Assembly: GCA_963828625.1 (NCBI GenBank)
Contig: CAWHEX010000009.1
Location: forward strand, 248,001 to 312,000
Reading direction: 5' to 3'
DNA from: PALSA-894 sp963828625
GTDB taxonomy: Bacteria; Pseudomonadota; Alphaproteobacteria; Rhizobiales; Xanthobacteraceae
DNA: 64,000 bases
The notes under the pieces were generated by a model. The model did no database searches and was not told where the DNA came from. It was given only the letters and a program-made list of their open reading frames with translations. A program made the position numbers and the translations under genes. Below are positions 48,464-58,515 of this stretch, one piece after another; positions within the stretch are counted from its first letter, which is position 1; the number at the start of each line of letters is the position of its first letter.

Positions 48464-49938
48464 TCACACAACCATGCGTCCGTCAGGCAGTTCGGCATGC
48501 GGCCAGATGGTACGGCGCGCCTTTGTGAATGGATATTTGCGCGCGTCTGAGCGGCGAGGGGCCCTCGCCGTCGCAATAGATCACCTTGGCGGCGATCGGC
48601 GCATAGGCCGGCATGGAAGTGGTTGGTGGATTTCACCCCGACGTATTTCTTGGTCGCGAGATCGATGTTGACCGCACTGAAGATCTCCGTGCCCAGCGCC
48701 TGCGTGCGGTGCGCGATCAGCGCGACCTCGACGCCGCCGACGCGGATGCCGGCGCCGTCGCCGAATTTCACCTTGGCGCGGCCGAAGTTCTGCTCGCCGT
48801 CCTTGACGAGGCCGATCACGGTCGCCTCGCGCGTCGATCGGCAGGCCGGACGCCGGCGACGGTTTTGCCGCCGAAGCGCAGCGGCAATGGTCGCGCCGAC
48901 GCCGACCGCATGACAGAACGCGACCGCGACCGGGTCCCAGAGCGGGCCAACCGCCGCATCGCTTGCAGCCGCGCTCCATGCAGGCGGCGGATGATGTTGG
49001 TGTTGTCGGAGGCAGCGCCGCCGCCCGCGTTGTCGGAGGGGTCGGCGACGACCACGGGCCCCTTCGGTTCCGCGTAGGCGGCGTCGATCGCCTCGTCGAT
49101 CGAGAAATACGGCGGGTACCACGTGCCGCGTTTTGCGCGGATTTCCGCGCCAAGTTCCTGCGCCAGCGCGTCGCCGCGCGCCTTCGCGTTGTCGGTGACG
49201 ACCAGCATGCGCGTGCCATGCTCCGGCGTGTCGCCCTGCGTGAAGCCGTGCGCGAGCGAGACCGAGAGCACGCCGTCGCGGCCTTCGAGCGCCGCCATCT
49301 TGTCGACGAAGCCGCGGCCCGGCTCACGCGAGGTCGGGAACACGTCGATCATGCCGCAGTCGTAGAGCGACATGACCGGCTTGATGTCGCGGCGGATCGC
49401 CTTGACGACCAGCGTGACCAGTTCCTCGCCACGCTCGAGGAAGTCCGTGTGCGGGTATTCCTTGAACAGGACGATGATGTCGGCGCCGCGCACGCGCTTT
49501 TCGGTGAGATGGCAGTGCGGGTCGAACTCGACGCCGATCACGGTCTTCGGTCCGACGATCTCGCGCGCGCGCGCGATGATGTCGCCCTCGGCGTCGTCGT
49601 AGCCGTGCGCGATCATCGCGCCGTGCAGGCCGAGCAGCACGCCGTCGAGCGGCATCGCGGCACGAAGCTGCGCGAGGATTTCATCGCGCATGCTTTCGTA
49701 GGCGCGATTGCAGCGTCGGCCCGGAGGGCTCCGCCCAGAAGCACGAGCCCTCGACCAGCTCGAACCCTTCCTGCTTGGCGCGCCGCCGCGCGACCCAGAG
49801 CGGCGCGGTGCACAGCGTTGCGCGATCGGGATGCTTGCCGGGCGGGTAGTACATCGTCGACTCGTAGCTCGCGCGGCTGGTCGGGATCGGCGAAAACGAA
49901 TTGCTTTCCGTCGCAAGCGACGCGGCGAAGATGCGCAT
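48464..49938 (-). pseudogene. M81 metallopeptidase (MlrC-like), multiple frameshifts
   Basis: A second MlrC-like gene, clearly related to the one at 43993 (MRIFAASLATESNSFSPIP, LHGAMIAHGYDDAEGD, EFDPHCHLTEKR, FKEYPHTDFLERGEE, DPSDNAGGGAASDNT, KFGDGAGIRVGGVEVALI). The stop of the last segment (KARRTIWPHAELPDGRMVV) is at 48464-48466. I count about six frame changes: near 49710, 48970, 48885, 48835, 48590 and 48530. This is far more than in its neighbours, yet every conserved block is still readable. Either a locally poor consensus or a genuinely decaying copy would explain it. It lies 65 bp upstream of the SBP gene at 46795-48398. Confidence 0.8.
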
Positions 49939-50012
49939 GGGGAATCCTCAAGGCGAGGCAATGACTATGCCTGCCCATGATGTCGGCGTGGAGGTGCGAT
50001 GGGAAGGGCCGG

Positions 50013-50088
50013 TGGTGGGCGCACCAGGGCTCGAACCTGGGACCCGCTGATTAAGAATCAGCTGCTCTACCAACTGAGCTATGCGCCC
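50013..50088 (-). tRNA. tRNA-Lys (anticodon CTT)
   Basis: A 76-nt cloverleaf on the minus strand. Acceptor stem GGGCGCA/TGCGCCC with discriminator A and encoded CCA (50016-50013), D-arm with AGCTCAGTTGGTAGAGC, anticodon stem GCTGA/TCAGC with loop TTCTTAA (anticodon CTT), and T-arm with GGTTCGAGCC. No duplicated tRNA 3' end or integrase was seen nearby. Confidence 0.95.
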
Positions 50089-50262
50089 GGAACCGATGTC
50101 CGGAAAAATGCCGGCGTTTATCCGTGGAAGCGGGGCGTGCTGTAGCAAAGCGACGCAGCACTGTCCAGCGAGGCAGGCTTTGCAGAGCAGGCCCGCTGCT
50201 TTATGGTCCGCCGCCATTCGCGGGGCGGCGAAATGACGACACAAGATTGCGGAGGAACTCGC

Positions 50263-51284
50263 ATGAAAACAATATTCGGACGGCTGATTGCAGCCGCTGC
50301 CGCGCTGGTGCTGGCGACCGGCGTCGCTGTGCCGCGCAGGGCAAGGCCTCGGTCAAGATCGCGGTCGGCGGCGCGGGATGCCTTTGCTACCTGCCGACGG
50401 TCCTCGCCAAGCAGCTCGGCGAGTACGACAAGGCGGGCGTCGAGGTCGAACTGATCGACTTCAAGGGTGGCTCGCAGGCGCTGCAGGCCGTGATCGGCGG
50501 CTCGGCGGACGTCGTCTCCGGTTACTACGACCACTGCGTCAACCTCGCCGCCAAGGGTCAGGCGCTGCAGTCCTTCGTGGTCTATGACCGCTATCCCGGC
50601 ATGGTGCTTGCGGTCTCTCCCGAGGCCAAGGACATCAAGTCGATCAAGGACCTTGCCGGCAAGGCGGTCGGCGTTTCGGCGCCCGGCTCCTCGACCGACT
50701 TCTTCCTGAAGTATCTGCTCGCCAAGAACGGCATGGACCCGACGGCAACGAGCGTCGTCGGCATCGGCCTTGCGGCGACCGCCGTCGCCGCGATGGAGCA
50801 CGGCAAGGTGCAACGCCGCCGTCATGCTCGATCCGGCCGCGACCCTGATGCAGAACAAGTTCAAGGACGGCTTCCGGCTCCTGAGCGATACGCGCACCCA
50901 GAAGGATACGCTCGACGTGTTCGGCGGCGAGTATCCGGGCGGCGCGCTCTACACCCGCGCCGAATGGATCCCAAGAACGAGGCGACGACACAGAAGCTGA
51001 CCAATGCGATCGTCGCCACGCTCAAGTGGATTCACTCGCACAAGCCGGAAGAGATCATGGCGAAGATGCCGCCCGAGCTGGTCGGCCCGGACAAGGAGCT
51101 CTATCTCGCGGCGCTGAAGAACACGATCCCGATGTATTCGCAGACCGGCCTGATGGACCCGAAGGGCGCGCAGGCCGTGCTCGCCGTGTTCAGCCAGTCG
51201 GTGCCGGAGATCGCCAAGGCGAACATCGACCTGTCGAAGACCTACACCAACAAGTACGTCGAGCAGGCGAACAAGGGCATGTGA
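50263..51284 (+). pseudogene. NitT/TauT-type ABC solute-binding protein, three frameshifts
   Basis: A periplasmic binding protein with leader MKTIFGRLIAAAAALVLATG after a GGAGGAA site. The mature part, ASVKIAVGGAGCLCYLPTV, LIDFKGGSQALQAVIGGSAD and VSGYYDHCVNLAAKGQALQS, has the NMT1/SsuA-type fold; then VMLDPAATLMQNKFKDGF and TNAIVATLKWIHSHKPEEI. Frames change near 50332, 50812 and 50970. Repaired length is ~340 residues. No permease or ATPase is adjacent. The NitT/TauT ATPase-permease pair at 9520-11144 lacks a binding protein, so a split transporter is possible. A terminator follows. Confidence 0.82.
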
Positions 51285-51346
51285 CCGGCCCGAGCGATCA
51301 CGGCGGCTGATCGCCGCGATCACGAAAATCGGTTGGAAAGTTCGGC

Positions 51347-51379
51347 GCGGCGGGACCATGCTCCCGCCGCGTTTCTTTT
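51347..51379 (+). terminator. intrinsic terminator after the NitT-type SBP gene
   Basis: GCGGCGGGA (51347-51355) pairs perfectly with TCCCGCCGC (51362-51370) over a CCATGC loop, followed by GTTTCTTTT. It ends 10 bp before the pdxY ATG, so pdxY translation starts from a transcript that reads through it or from a promoter overlapping it. Confidence 0.8.
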
Positions 51380-51389
51380 ACGGGCGGCC

Positions 51390-52238
51390 ATGAACATCCT
51401 CTCGATCCAGTCGCACGTCGCCTACGGCCATGTCGGCAATGCTGCGGCGACCTTTCCGCTGGAGCGGATCGGTGTGGAGGTGTGGCCGATCCAGACCGTG
51501 CAGTTCTCCAATCACACAGGCTACGGCGCCTGGACCGGCCGCGTGTTCGAGGCGGGCCTGATTACCGAACTGGTGCGCGGTATCGCGGAGCGCGGCGTAC
51601 TCGGCGCGTGCGACGGCGTGCTGTCAGGCTACATGGGCTCGCACGAGACTGGCGCCGCGATCCTCGAAGCGGTGGCGCAGGTGAAGGCGGCGAACCCGCG
51701 TGCGCGCTACTGCTGCGATCCGGTGATCGGCGATGTCGGACGCGGCGTATTCGTGCGGCCCGGCATTGCGGAATTCATGCGCGCGCAGGCGGTGCCCGCC
51801 GCCGATATCGTGACGCCGAACCAGTTCGAGCTCGATCTTCTGACCGGCCGGACCAGCGCGACGCGAGCGGACGCGTTCGCGGCGATCGATGCGCTGCATG
51901 CGCTTGGGCCGAAGGCCGTCATGGTGACGTCGCTGCACACGGACGAAACGCCGGACGATGCGATCGATCTTGTCGCCTCCGACCCGTCCGGTCGGTTCCG
52001 CGTGCGTACGCCGAAGCTTCCGATCTCGGTCAACGGTGCGGGCGACGCCATCGCGGCGCTGTTCTTTGCGCATTACCTGCGCACGGGATCGGCCGCCGAG
52101 GCGCTGTCGCGCGCCGCATCCTCGGTGTTCGGTGTGCTGAGGCAGACGGCGGAGAAGAATTCGCGCGAGATCCTGCTGATCGACGCGCAGGAGGAATTCG
52201 TAAATCCGGGTCTCGTGTTCGCGGTCGAGAAACTCTAG
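51390..52238 (+). CDS. pdxY: pyridoxal kinase
   Basis: A 282-residue ribokinase-fold enzyme of vitamin B6 salvage that phosphorylates pyridoxal to PLP. Motifs: MNILSIQSHVAYGHVGNAAA, VQFSNHTGYGAWTGRVF, LSGYMGSHETGAAILEAV, CDPVIGDVGRGVFVRPGI, IVTPNQFELDLLTGR, and the catalytic GAGD motif in SVNGAGDAIAALF. ATG 51390 is preferred over the open frame to 51333, which would include the upstream terminator. The gene precedes phzF by 9 bp and is probably co-transcribed with it. Confidence 0.93.
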   Translation: MNILSIQSHVAYGHVGNAAATFPLERIGVEVWPIQTVQFSNHTGYGAWTGRVFEAGLITELVRGIAERGVLGACDGVLSGYMGSHETGAAILEAVAQVKAANPRARYCCDPVIGDVGRGVFVRPGIAEFMRAQAVPAADIVTPNQFELDLLTGRTSATRADAFAAIDALHALGPKAVMVTSLHTDETPDDAIDLVASDPSGRFRVRTPKLPISVNGAGDAIAALFFAHYLRTGSAAEALSRAASSVFGVLRQTAEKNSREILLIDAQEEFVNPGLVFAVEKL

Positions 52239-52247
52239 GAGCCACTC

Positions 52248-53144
52248 ATGCGCCGCCGCTTCGTCACGCTTGACGTGTTCACGGACAAACGTTTCGCCGG
52301 AAATCCGCTCGCGGTCGTGCTCGAAGCCGACGGCCTCGACACCTTGCAGATGCAGTCGATCGCGCGCGAGTTCAATCTGTCCGAAACCGTGTTCGTACTG
52401 CCGCCGGCGGACACATCGCACCGTGCGAAAATCCGCATCTTCACGCCGGTTTCGGAATTGCCGTTCGCCGGTCACCCGACGGTCGGTACGGCGGTGTTGC
52501 TCGGATTGCGCGATGGCGGAACGCAGGCGCGCGATTTCGTCCTCGGCCTCAACATCGGCCCGGTGCCGTGCCGCGTGACACCCGCGACGGACAGCGGGCG
52601 CGCCGTCTTCCAGCTTCCGCGGTTGCCGGAGAGCGTCGGCGCGCCGGCCGACGACGCCACGATCGCGGCGGCGCTCGGCATTGCGGCGCAGGACATCGGC
52701 TTCGACGAACTGAAGGCGGCGCGCTGGTCCGCAGGCGCGCCCTACACGATGGTCCCGGTGCGCGGGCTCGATGTCATCAAGCGCTGCCGTGTCGAGACCG
52801 GACACTGGAAGGCGGCCTTCGCGTTCGACGCGCACGCGGCGGCATACATGTTCTGCCGCGAAACCGCAGAGCCCGGCGATCAGTTCCACACGCGCATGTT
52901 CGCGCCGCTTCAGGGCGTGTCCGAAGACCCCGCGACCGGGTCGGCCGCGGCGGCCTTCGCCGGGTATCTGGCGGCGCATGGCGAGTACCGCGATGGCGAG
53001 CACCTGCTGCACATCGAGCAGGGTTACGAGATGGGACGTGCGAGCCAAATCGAACTCACGTTGAAAATGAGCGGCGGCAAGCTCACCGGCGCATCGATCG
53101 GCGGCAGCGCGATCACCGTGCTGGAGGGTACGATCGAGGCTTGA
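52248..53144 (+). CDS. PhzF family isomerase/epimerase
   Basis: A 298-residue PhzF/DapF-fold protein. It begins RRFVTLDVFTDKRFAGNPLA, has the catalytic Glu in IAREFNLSETVFVLPP, FTPVSELPFAGHPTVGTAV, and the C-terminal phosphate-type loop FAPLQGVSEDPATGSAAAAF. Only PhzF itself has a known role (phenazine synthesis); no other phz genes are here, so this is one of the many housekeeping paralogues of unknown substrate. A GGAG site lies 7 nt upstream of the ATG. Confidence 0.9.
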   Translation: MRRRFVTLDVFTDKRFAGNPLAVVLEADGLDTLQMQSIAREFNLSETVFVLPPADTSHRAKIRIFTPVSELPFAGHPTVGTAVLLGLRDGGTQARDFVLGLNIGPVPCRVTPATDSGRAVFQLPRLPESVGAPADDATIAAALGIAAQDIGFDELKAARWSAGAPYTMVPVRGLDVIKRCRVETGHWKAAFAFDAHAAAYMFCRETAEPGDQFHTRMFAPLQGVSEDPATGSAAAAFAGYLAAHGEYRDGEHLLHIEQGYEMGRASQIELTLKMSGGKLTGASIGGSAITVLEGTIEA

Positions 53145-53175
53145 CCCGCGGCGGCGCGCCTGCGACCACGCGTGC

Positions 53176-53874
53176 GTGCAGGATATCCCGATCATTGCGG
53201 TGTCGCGGCTCGATCTGCGGTTCGAGCCGGTGCCGTGGCGGTTCGCGGACGAGCGCCGTGGCGACATCGATGCGCATTTCGCAAAGCTGCGTGCCGAGAA
53301 GCCCGAGCTGTGGAACGGCCGCGTGCTGCTGTTGCGCCGTGGCGAAATCGCCGACGGCGTTCTGAGCGGCGCTTACCTCGAAACCGATTTCGCCAGTTTC
53401 ATCGCGTGGCGCGACTGGGGCTTTCCTGACGCGACGATCCGCAACTGCTTTCCGATGGCGGCGCTGCGCTCGTCGGACGGCGCCTTTCTGTTGGGGGTGA
53501 TGGGCGCACACACCGCGACCGCGGGACAGATCTATTTTGCGGCCGGCACGCCCGACCCCAACGACATCGTGGGCGATACGGTCGACCTCGCGGGCGGCGT
53601 GATGCGGGAACTGACCGAGGAAACGGGCCTCGGCCCCGGCGATGTCGAACCGGAGGCCGGATGGTTCGCGATGCCGTTCGGCCAGCGCATCGCCCTGATG
53701 AAGGTCATGCAGATACGCGAAACCGCGACCGCGTTGCGCGCGCGCATTCGTGCGTTCCTTACCGACCAGCAGCAGCCCGAGCTTGCGGAAATCCATGTTG
53801 CGCGCAGCGTCGCGGACCTGCGTCCCAGCATGCCGCCTTACGTGGCAGCCTTCCTGAGAAGCCGCCTTGGCTAG
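53176..53874 (+). CDS. Nudix hydrolase with degenerate Nudix box
   Basis: A 232-residue Nudix-fold protein. The core REL-TEE-TGL is present in VDLAGGVMRELTEETGLG, and CFPMAALRSSDGAFLLGVMG and YFAAGTPDPNDIVGDTVDLA form the surrounding sheet. However, the first Gly-x5-Glu of the standard box is replaced (Val at the Glu position), so metal binding may differ. The start is a GTG at 53176 with no clear ribosome site, 31 bp after phzF. The substrate is unknown; the family hydrolyses nucleoside diphosphate-linked compounds. Confidence 0.82.
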   Translation: MQDIPIIAVSRLDLRFEPVPWRFADERRGDIDAHFAKLRAEKPELWNGRVLLLRRGEIADGVLSGAYLETDFASFIAWRDWGFPDATIRNCFPMAALRSSDGAFLLGVMGAHTATAGQIYFAAGTPDPNDIVGDTVDLAGGVMRELTEETGLGPGDVEPEAGWFAMPFGQRIALMKVMQIRETATALRARIRAFLTDQQQPELAEIHVARSVADLRPSMPPYVAAFLRSRLG

Positions 53875-53911
53875 GCTTGCCAAGACGCGCCGCGCGGCGT
53901 GAACTCGCCCC

Positions 53912-54805
53912 ATGAAGCTCACCAAGATCATCAAACGCTTCCGCGTCGACAAAACGGATAAGTTCCGCCTCGCCGACTTCGATCCGGCCGACACCTGCGG
54001 TCTCGACATCGAGAAGGCTGAGGCCAAGGCGATGCTCGCCGATGGCGTGGAGCGTCTCGCCGCCTTGCAGGAGAAGCTCTACGCGCAGAACCGCTGGTCC
54101 GTGCTGGCGATCTTCCAGGCAATGGACGCGGCCGGAAAGGACGGCGCAGTCAAGCACGTGATGTCTGGCGTCAATCCGCAGGGCGTTCAGGTGCATTCCT
54201 TCAAGCAGCCGAGCCATGAGGAGCGCGACCACGACTTCCTCTGGCGCATCGCCAAGGCGCTCCCCGAGCGGGGGCGGATCGGCATCTTCAACCGCTCGCA
54301 GTACGAAGATGTATTGGTCGCACGCGTGCATTCGGAGTTCGTGACGCAGTCGCAGATTCCGCCTGCGCTGGTCACCAAGGAAATCTGGGACGAGCGTTTC
54401 AAGAGCATCCGCGAATTCGAGCGGCACCTCGCGCGCAACGGCACGCTGGTCCTGAAGTTCTTCCTGCACGTCTCGAAGGAAGAGCAGCGCCAGCGTTTCC
54501 TCGCGCGGCTGGAAGAACCCGGAAAGCGCTGGAAGTTCGCGATGGGCGACGTCGCGGAGCGCAAGCTCTGGGACAAGTACATGCACGCTTACGAGGACGC
54601 GATCCGGCATACGAGCCGGCCGGAAGCCCCGTGGTACGTCGTGCCGGCCGACAACAAGTGGTTCGCGCGTCTCGTCATCGCGGAGGCGATGGTCGAGGCG
54701 ATGGAGGACTTGAAGCTGGAATTTCCGAAGGTCGAAGGCCCGGCGCTGAAAGAGCTGGAAAAGGTCCGCCGCGCGCTGCTGGCGGAGAAGCCGAACAAGA
54801 AATGA
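53912..54805 (+). CDS. ppk2: polyphosphate kinase 2 family protein
   Basis: A 297-residue PPK2-type nucleotide kinase using polyphosphate as donor. P-loop AIFQAMDAAGKDGAVKHVM (Walker A-like), SGVNPQGVQVHSFKQPSHEE, FLWRIAKALPERGRIGIFNR, Walker B/lid region NRSQYEDVLVARVH, and WYVVPADNKWFARLVIAEA are all present. Length and order fit class I/III PPK2, which convert (A/G)DP to (A/G)TP or AMP to ADP; the class cannot be set by eye. It overlaps the GNAT gene by 4 bp (ATGA). Confidence 0.93.
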   Translation: MKLTKIIKRFRVDKTDKFRLADFDPADTCGLDIEKAEAKAMLADGVERLAALQEKLYAQNRWSVLAIFQAMDAAGKDGAVKHVMSGVNPQGVQVHSFKQPSHEERDHDFLWRIAKALPERGRIGIFNRSQYEDVLVARVHSEFVTQSQIPPALVTKEIWDERFKSIREFERHLARNGTLVLKFFLHVSKEEQRQRFLARLEEPGKRWKFAMGDVAERKLWDKYMHAYEDAIRHTSRPEAPWYVVPADNKWFARLVIAEAMVEAMEDLKLEFPKVEGPALKELEKVRRALLAEKPNKK

Positions 54806-55335
54806 CCATCGCGGTCCGCCGCTACGTGGATGCGGATCATGCGGCCGTGCGCGATCTTTTCATCCGGATCAATCAGGAACTGGCGCCGCCGGACTTGCGC
54901 GATGCGTTTGCGGGCTATGTCGAGGTCTCGCTCGCAAACGAGATCGATCGCCTCGCCGCGTATTACGGCGAGAGGGGCGGGGCGTTTTTCGTCGCATATG
55001 ACGGCAACACGCTCGCCGGCATGTTCGGCATCGAGTGTCTCGGCGCGGCGTCAGCGGAGCTGCGGCGCATGTATGTCGGCGCTTCGTTCCGGCGACGCGG
55101 CCTCGCCCGGCTGATGCTTGACCACGCGGAGTGGACTTGCCGCGAGGCCGGCACGTCCGTGTTGACGCTCAGCACGTCCGAACTGCAGCAGGCGGCGCTG
55201 CTTCTCTACCGCAATGCCGGCTACCGCCTCGTGCGCGAGGAAACCGGCGCTGCGCAGAGCAACAAGACGGTCGGCGGCGGCGTCCGGCGCTATCACTTCG
55301 AGAAAGATCTCAGCGATACCCGTGCCGCGACTTGA
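54802..55335 (+). CDS. GNAT family N-acetyltransferase
   Basis: A 177-residue acetyltransferase. Acetyl-CoA-binding motif A is MYVGASFRRRGLARLMLDHA (R-R-x-G-x-A-type loop), with motif B in LSTSELQQAALLLYRNAGYR. It acetylates a small molecule or protein amine; no substrate is suggested. Its ATG lies inside the ppk2 stop (coupled translation). Its 3' end overlaps the convergent small secreted protein gene by 26 bp. Confidence 0.85.
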   Translation: MTIAVRRYVDADHAAVRDLFIRINQELAPPDLRDAFAGYVEVSLANEIDRLAAYYGERGGAFFVAYDGNTLAGMFGIECLGAASAELRRMYVGASFRRRGLARLMLDHAEWTCREAGTSVLTLSTSELQQAALLLYRNAGYRLVREETGAAQSNKTVGGGVRRYHFEKDLSDTRAAT

Positions 55336-55567
55336 TCGCGGCCAGGCCCCGCGTCGCCTCGGCGTCGCGGCCCGCCGCGCAGGCGGCTTTGATGCTCGCG
55401 AGTTCGCTCACCATGCGCGCGTGCACGCGCTTCGCGAGGTTGCCGGTGGCGACGTCGCTGTCGATGATGCCCTCGAATTCGGCGATGGCCGGTCCGCAGG
55501 CCGCCGCCGCGCTCGCGATGCTCGCGATCAGGAGCACCGCCGCCAGAAACGTCATCCTTGCTGACAT
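55310..55567 (-). CDS. small exported protein of unknown function
   Basis: An 85-residue protein with a clear Sec signal (MTFLAAVLLIASIASAAAAC), cleaved near residue 23, then a helical mature part with two Cys (AAACGPAI and IKAACAAGRDAEA). No family is recognised. The start is uncertain: ATG 55567, 55555 or 55582 all give a leader; the longer open frame to 55816 crosses the leu leader and is rejected. Its promoter must lie in the shared region with leuA. Confidence 0.6.
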   Translation of the reverse strand: MSARMTFLAAVLLIASIASAAAACGPAIAEFEGIIDSDVATGNLAKRVHARMVSELASIKAACAAGRDAEATRGLAAIKSRHGYR

Positions 55568-55576
55568 ATTCACGCC

Positions 55577-55606
55577 TTGCATCCGGCTCCCGCTTTCCGC
55601 TAGAAA
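55577..55606 (+). promoter_or_regulatory. candidate promoter of the leuA leader transcript
   Basis: TTGCAT (55577-55582) and TAGAAA (55601-55606) with an 18-bp spacer, the same spacing as the ilv promoter. The match to consensus is moderate and it partly overlaps the start of the divergent small gene, so this is only a candidate. Confidence 0.35.
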
Positions 55607-55688
55607 CCCGTCCGTCACGCCATCCTCCCGTAACGCTCGGTTTACCATTCCGGGCGACCTTGGGAAGGAAGGCAAAGAAGGGCAGAGA

Positions 55689-55787
55689 ATGTCGATTCGC
55701 CGCGATAATCGCGCGATCGCTCCGGGGGCCGAACAGGCCGCGCCGGCTCTCGCCCTTATTCTGAACCTCCTTCTTATCAGCCCCTGA
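55689..55787 (+). CDS. leuL: leucine leader peptide (leuA attenuation)
   Basis: A 32-codon ORF starting MSIRRDNRAIAPGAEQ and ending ALALILNLLLISP. Six of the last twelve residues are Leu, with Ile beside them, and its stop lies 117 bp before the leuA start. A ribosome stalled at the Leu codons would sit directly over the 5' arm of the first RNA helix (55781-55790). A GAAGG sequence lies 7 to 8 bases upstream of the ATG. Role inferred from Leu content and position ahead of leuA. Confidence 0.78.
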   Translation: MSIRRDNRAIAPGAEQAAPALALILNLLLISP

Positions 55788-55853
55788 GGGCCGGTCGGGC
55801 GCATGCGCCTGGGCACTCAGGGGATTGAAAACCCCTCAGCGCCCGTGCGGCGC
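55781..55853 (+). promoter_or_regulatory. alternative RNA helices of the leuA attenuator
   Basis: Segment A, CCCCTGAGGG (55781-55790), can pair with segment B, CTCAGGGG (55816-55823, 8 bp), or with segment C, CCCTCAG (55833-55839, 7 bp). B and C can pair with each other through GGGG/CCCC. A perfect GGCGCATGCGCC palindrome (55798-55809) is nested between A and B, and GCGCC/GGCGC (55839-55853) forms a further hairpin. These mutually exclusive pairings fit attenuation. No clear T-tract follows, so the off-state may block the ribosome site or be Rho-dependent. Confidence 0.6.
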
Positions 55854-55903
55854 ATTTCCGAAACAAAAGCGCCAAGGCGCACCGACCGAGAAGGAATAGT
55901 TCA

Positions 55904-57493
<1,590 letters not shown>

Positions 57494-57538
57494 GCGTCGC
57501 GTCATCGCCCGCCACGGCGCGCGATCCAGTACACGGCG

Positions 57539-57557
57539 AGCGTGCGCGACGCACGCT
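57539..57557 (+). terminator. hairpin after leuA, possible terminator
   Basis: AGCGTGCG-CGA-CGCACGCT, 8-bp perfect stem 46 bp after the leuA stop, followed by TGCCTCTCC rather than a T-run. Termination is possible but weak. Confidence 0.4.
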
Positions 57558-57588
57558 TGCCTCTCCAACGGCTTCCTGCGTTTACTTC

Positions 57589-57610
57589 ATGGCCCGCCCG
57601 CGCGGGCCAT
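57589..57610. repeat. perfect 9-bp palindrome upstream of the LysE gene
   Basis: ATGGCCCGC-CCGC-GCGGGCCAT, 26 bp upstream of the lysE-family start. There is no T-tract. It could be an operator, a transcript-end hairpin or a dispersed palindrome. Confidence 0.45.
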
Positions 57611-57635
57611 GAACATGCTGTGCTGGAGATAAAGA

Positions 57636-58251
57636 ATGTCCCTTCAAGTCTATCTCGCCTACGTCGCGGCCTGCATTCTCATCACCATCATTCCCGGGCC
57701 GACCGTCACGCTGATCATCGCGAACAGCCTGACGCACGGCACGCGCGCCGGGCTGCTCAATGTCGCGGGCACGCAGCTTGGCCTTGCGATCATGCTGGGC
57801 GTGCTGCTCGTCGGGCTGTCCTCGGTCATCGCCACGATGGGCGTGTGGTTCGATTACGTGCGCATCGCGGGCGCGATCTATCTGGTCTGGCTCGGCTGGA
57901 AACTGTTGCGCGCAAACTCCGGCTTCGGGCAGGTCGGCACGACGCCGAAGCCGCGCGGCGGATTTTTCCTGCAGGGCTTTCTCGTGCTGATGAGCAATCC
58001 GAAGGCGCTGCTGTGGTTCGGCGCGTTCATTCCGCAATTCGTCGATCCGGCCGGCAATTACGTCGGGCAGATCGTGCTGCTCGGCGCGACCGCGATGGTG
58101 ACGGCTGCCGTGACGGACGGCGCCTATGCGGTGCTCGGCGGAAGCGACCGGCCGAATCATGTCGGCAAAACGGATCAAACTTGCATCGCAATTGAGCGGA
58201 TTTTTTCTCATCGGCGGCGGCGTGTGGCTGGCGTTCACGCGCGCACGGTGA
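57636..58251 (+). pseudogene. LysE/RhtB family exporter, one frameshift
   Basis: An amino-acid exporter of ~204 residues when repaired, with about six membrane helices. It begins MSLQVYLAYVAACILITIIP and has the family motif IPGPTVTLIIANSLTHGTRAG and a middle GFLVLMSNPKALLWFGAFIP. The frame breaks near 58150, after GAYAVLGG; the other frame gives RIMSAKRIKLASQLSGFF and GGGVWLAFTRAR to the stop at 58249-58251, the usual end of the family. It may export amino acids when BCAA pools rise, but proximity to leuA is the only hint. Confidence 0.82.
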
Positions 58252-58515
58252 ATGTTGCGGCTTGGCTTAATTCGTGACCGGATCTTCGCCGCGATAGATT
58301 AATGCGCGAGGCGACCGCATTTGCGCAGCGATGGACCGATTTTGCGGTCGCATGTTTTGCGATTCGAACGCATGGAACTTTATGGCGCTCGCGGCACTTG
58401 GCTTGACGCGTTAACCGCGCGAGCCAGATCACATTTCGCCCGCATTTTTTTCTTGTTGCGGACGCGATTTTTTCCTATCGCGCGCACATCACTCACAACG
58501 CGATCGGAGAGCTGC

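Noticed and set aside
49940..50262. tRNA-Lys as an integration site for a mobile element
   Set aside because: No integrase, no repeated tRNA 3' end and no change in gene style on either side were seen.
57589..57610. ATGGCCCGC palindrome as the leuA terminator
   Set aside because: No T-tract on either strand and it lies nearly 100 bp after the stop; listed as a repeat instead.
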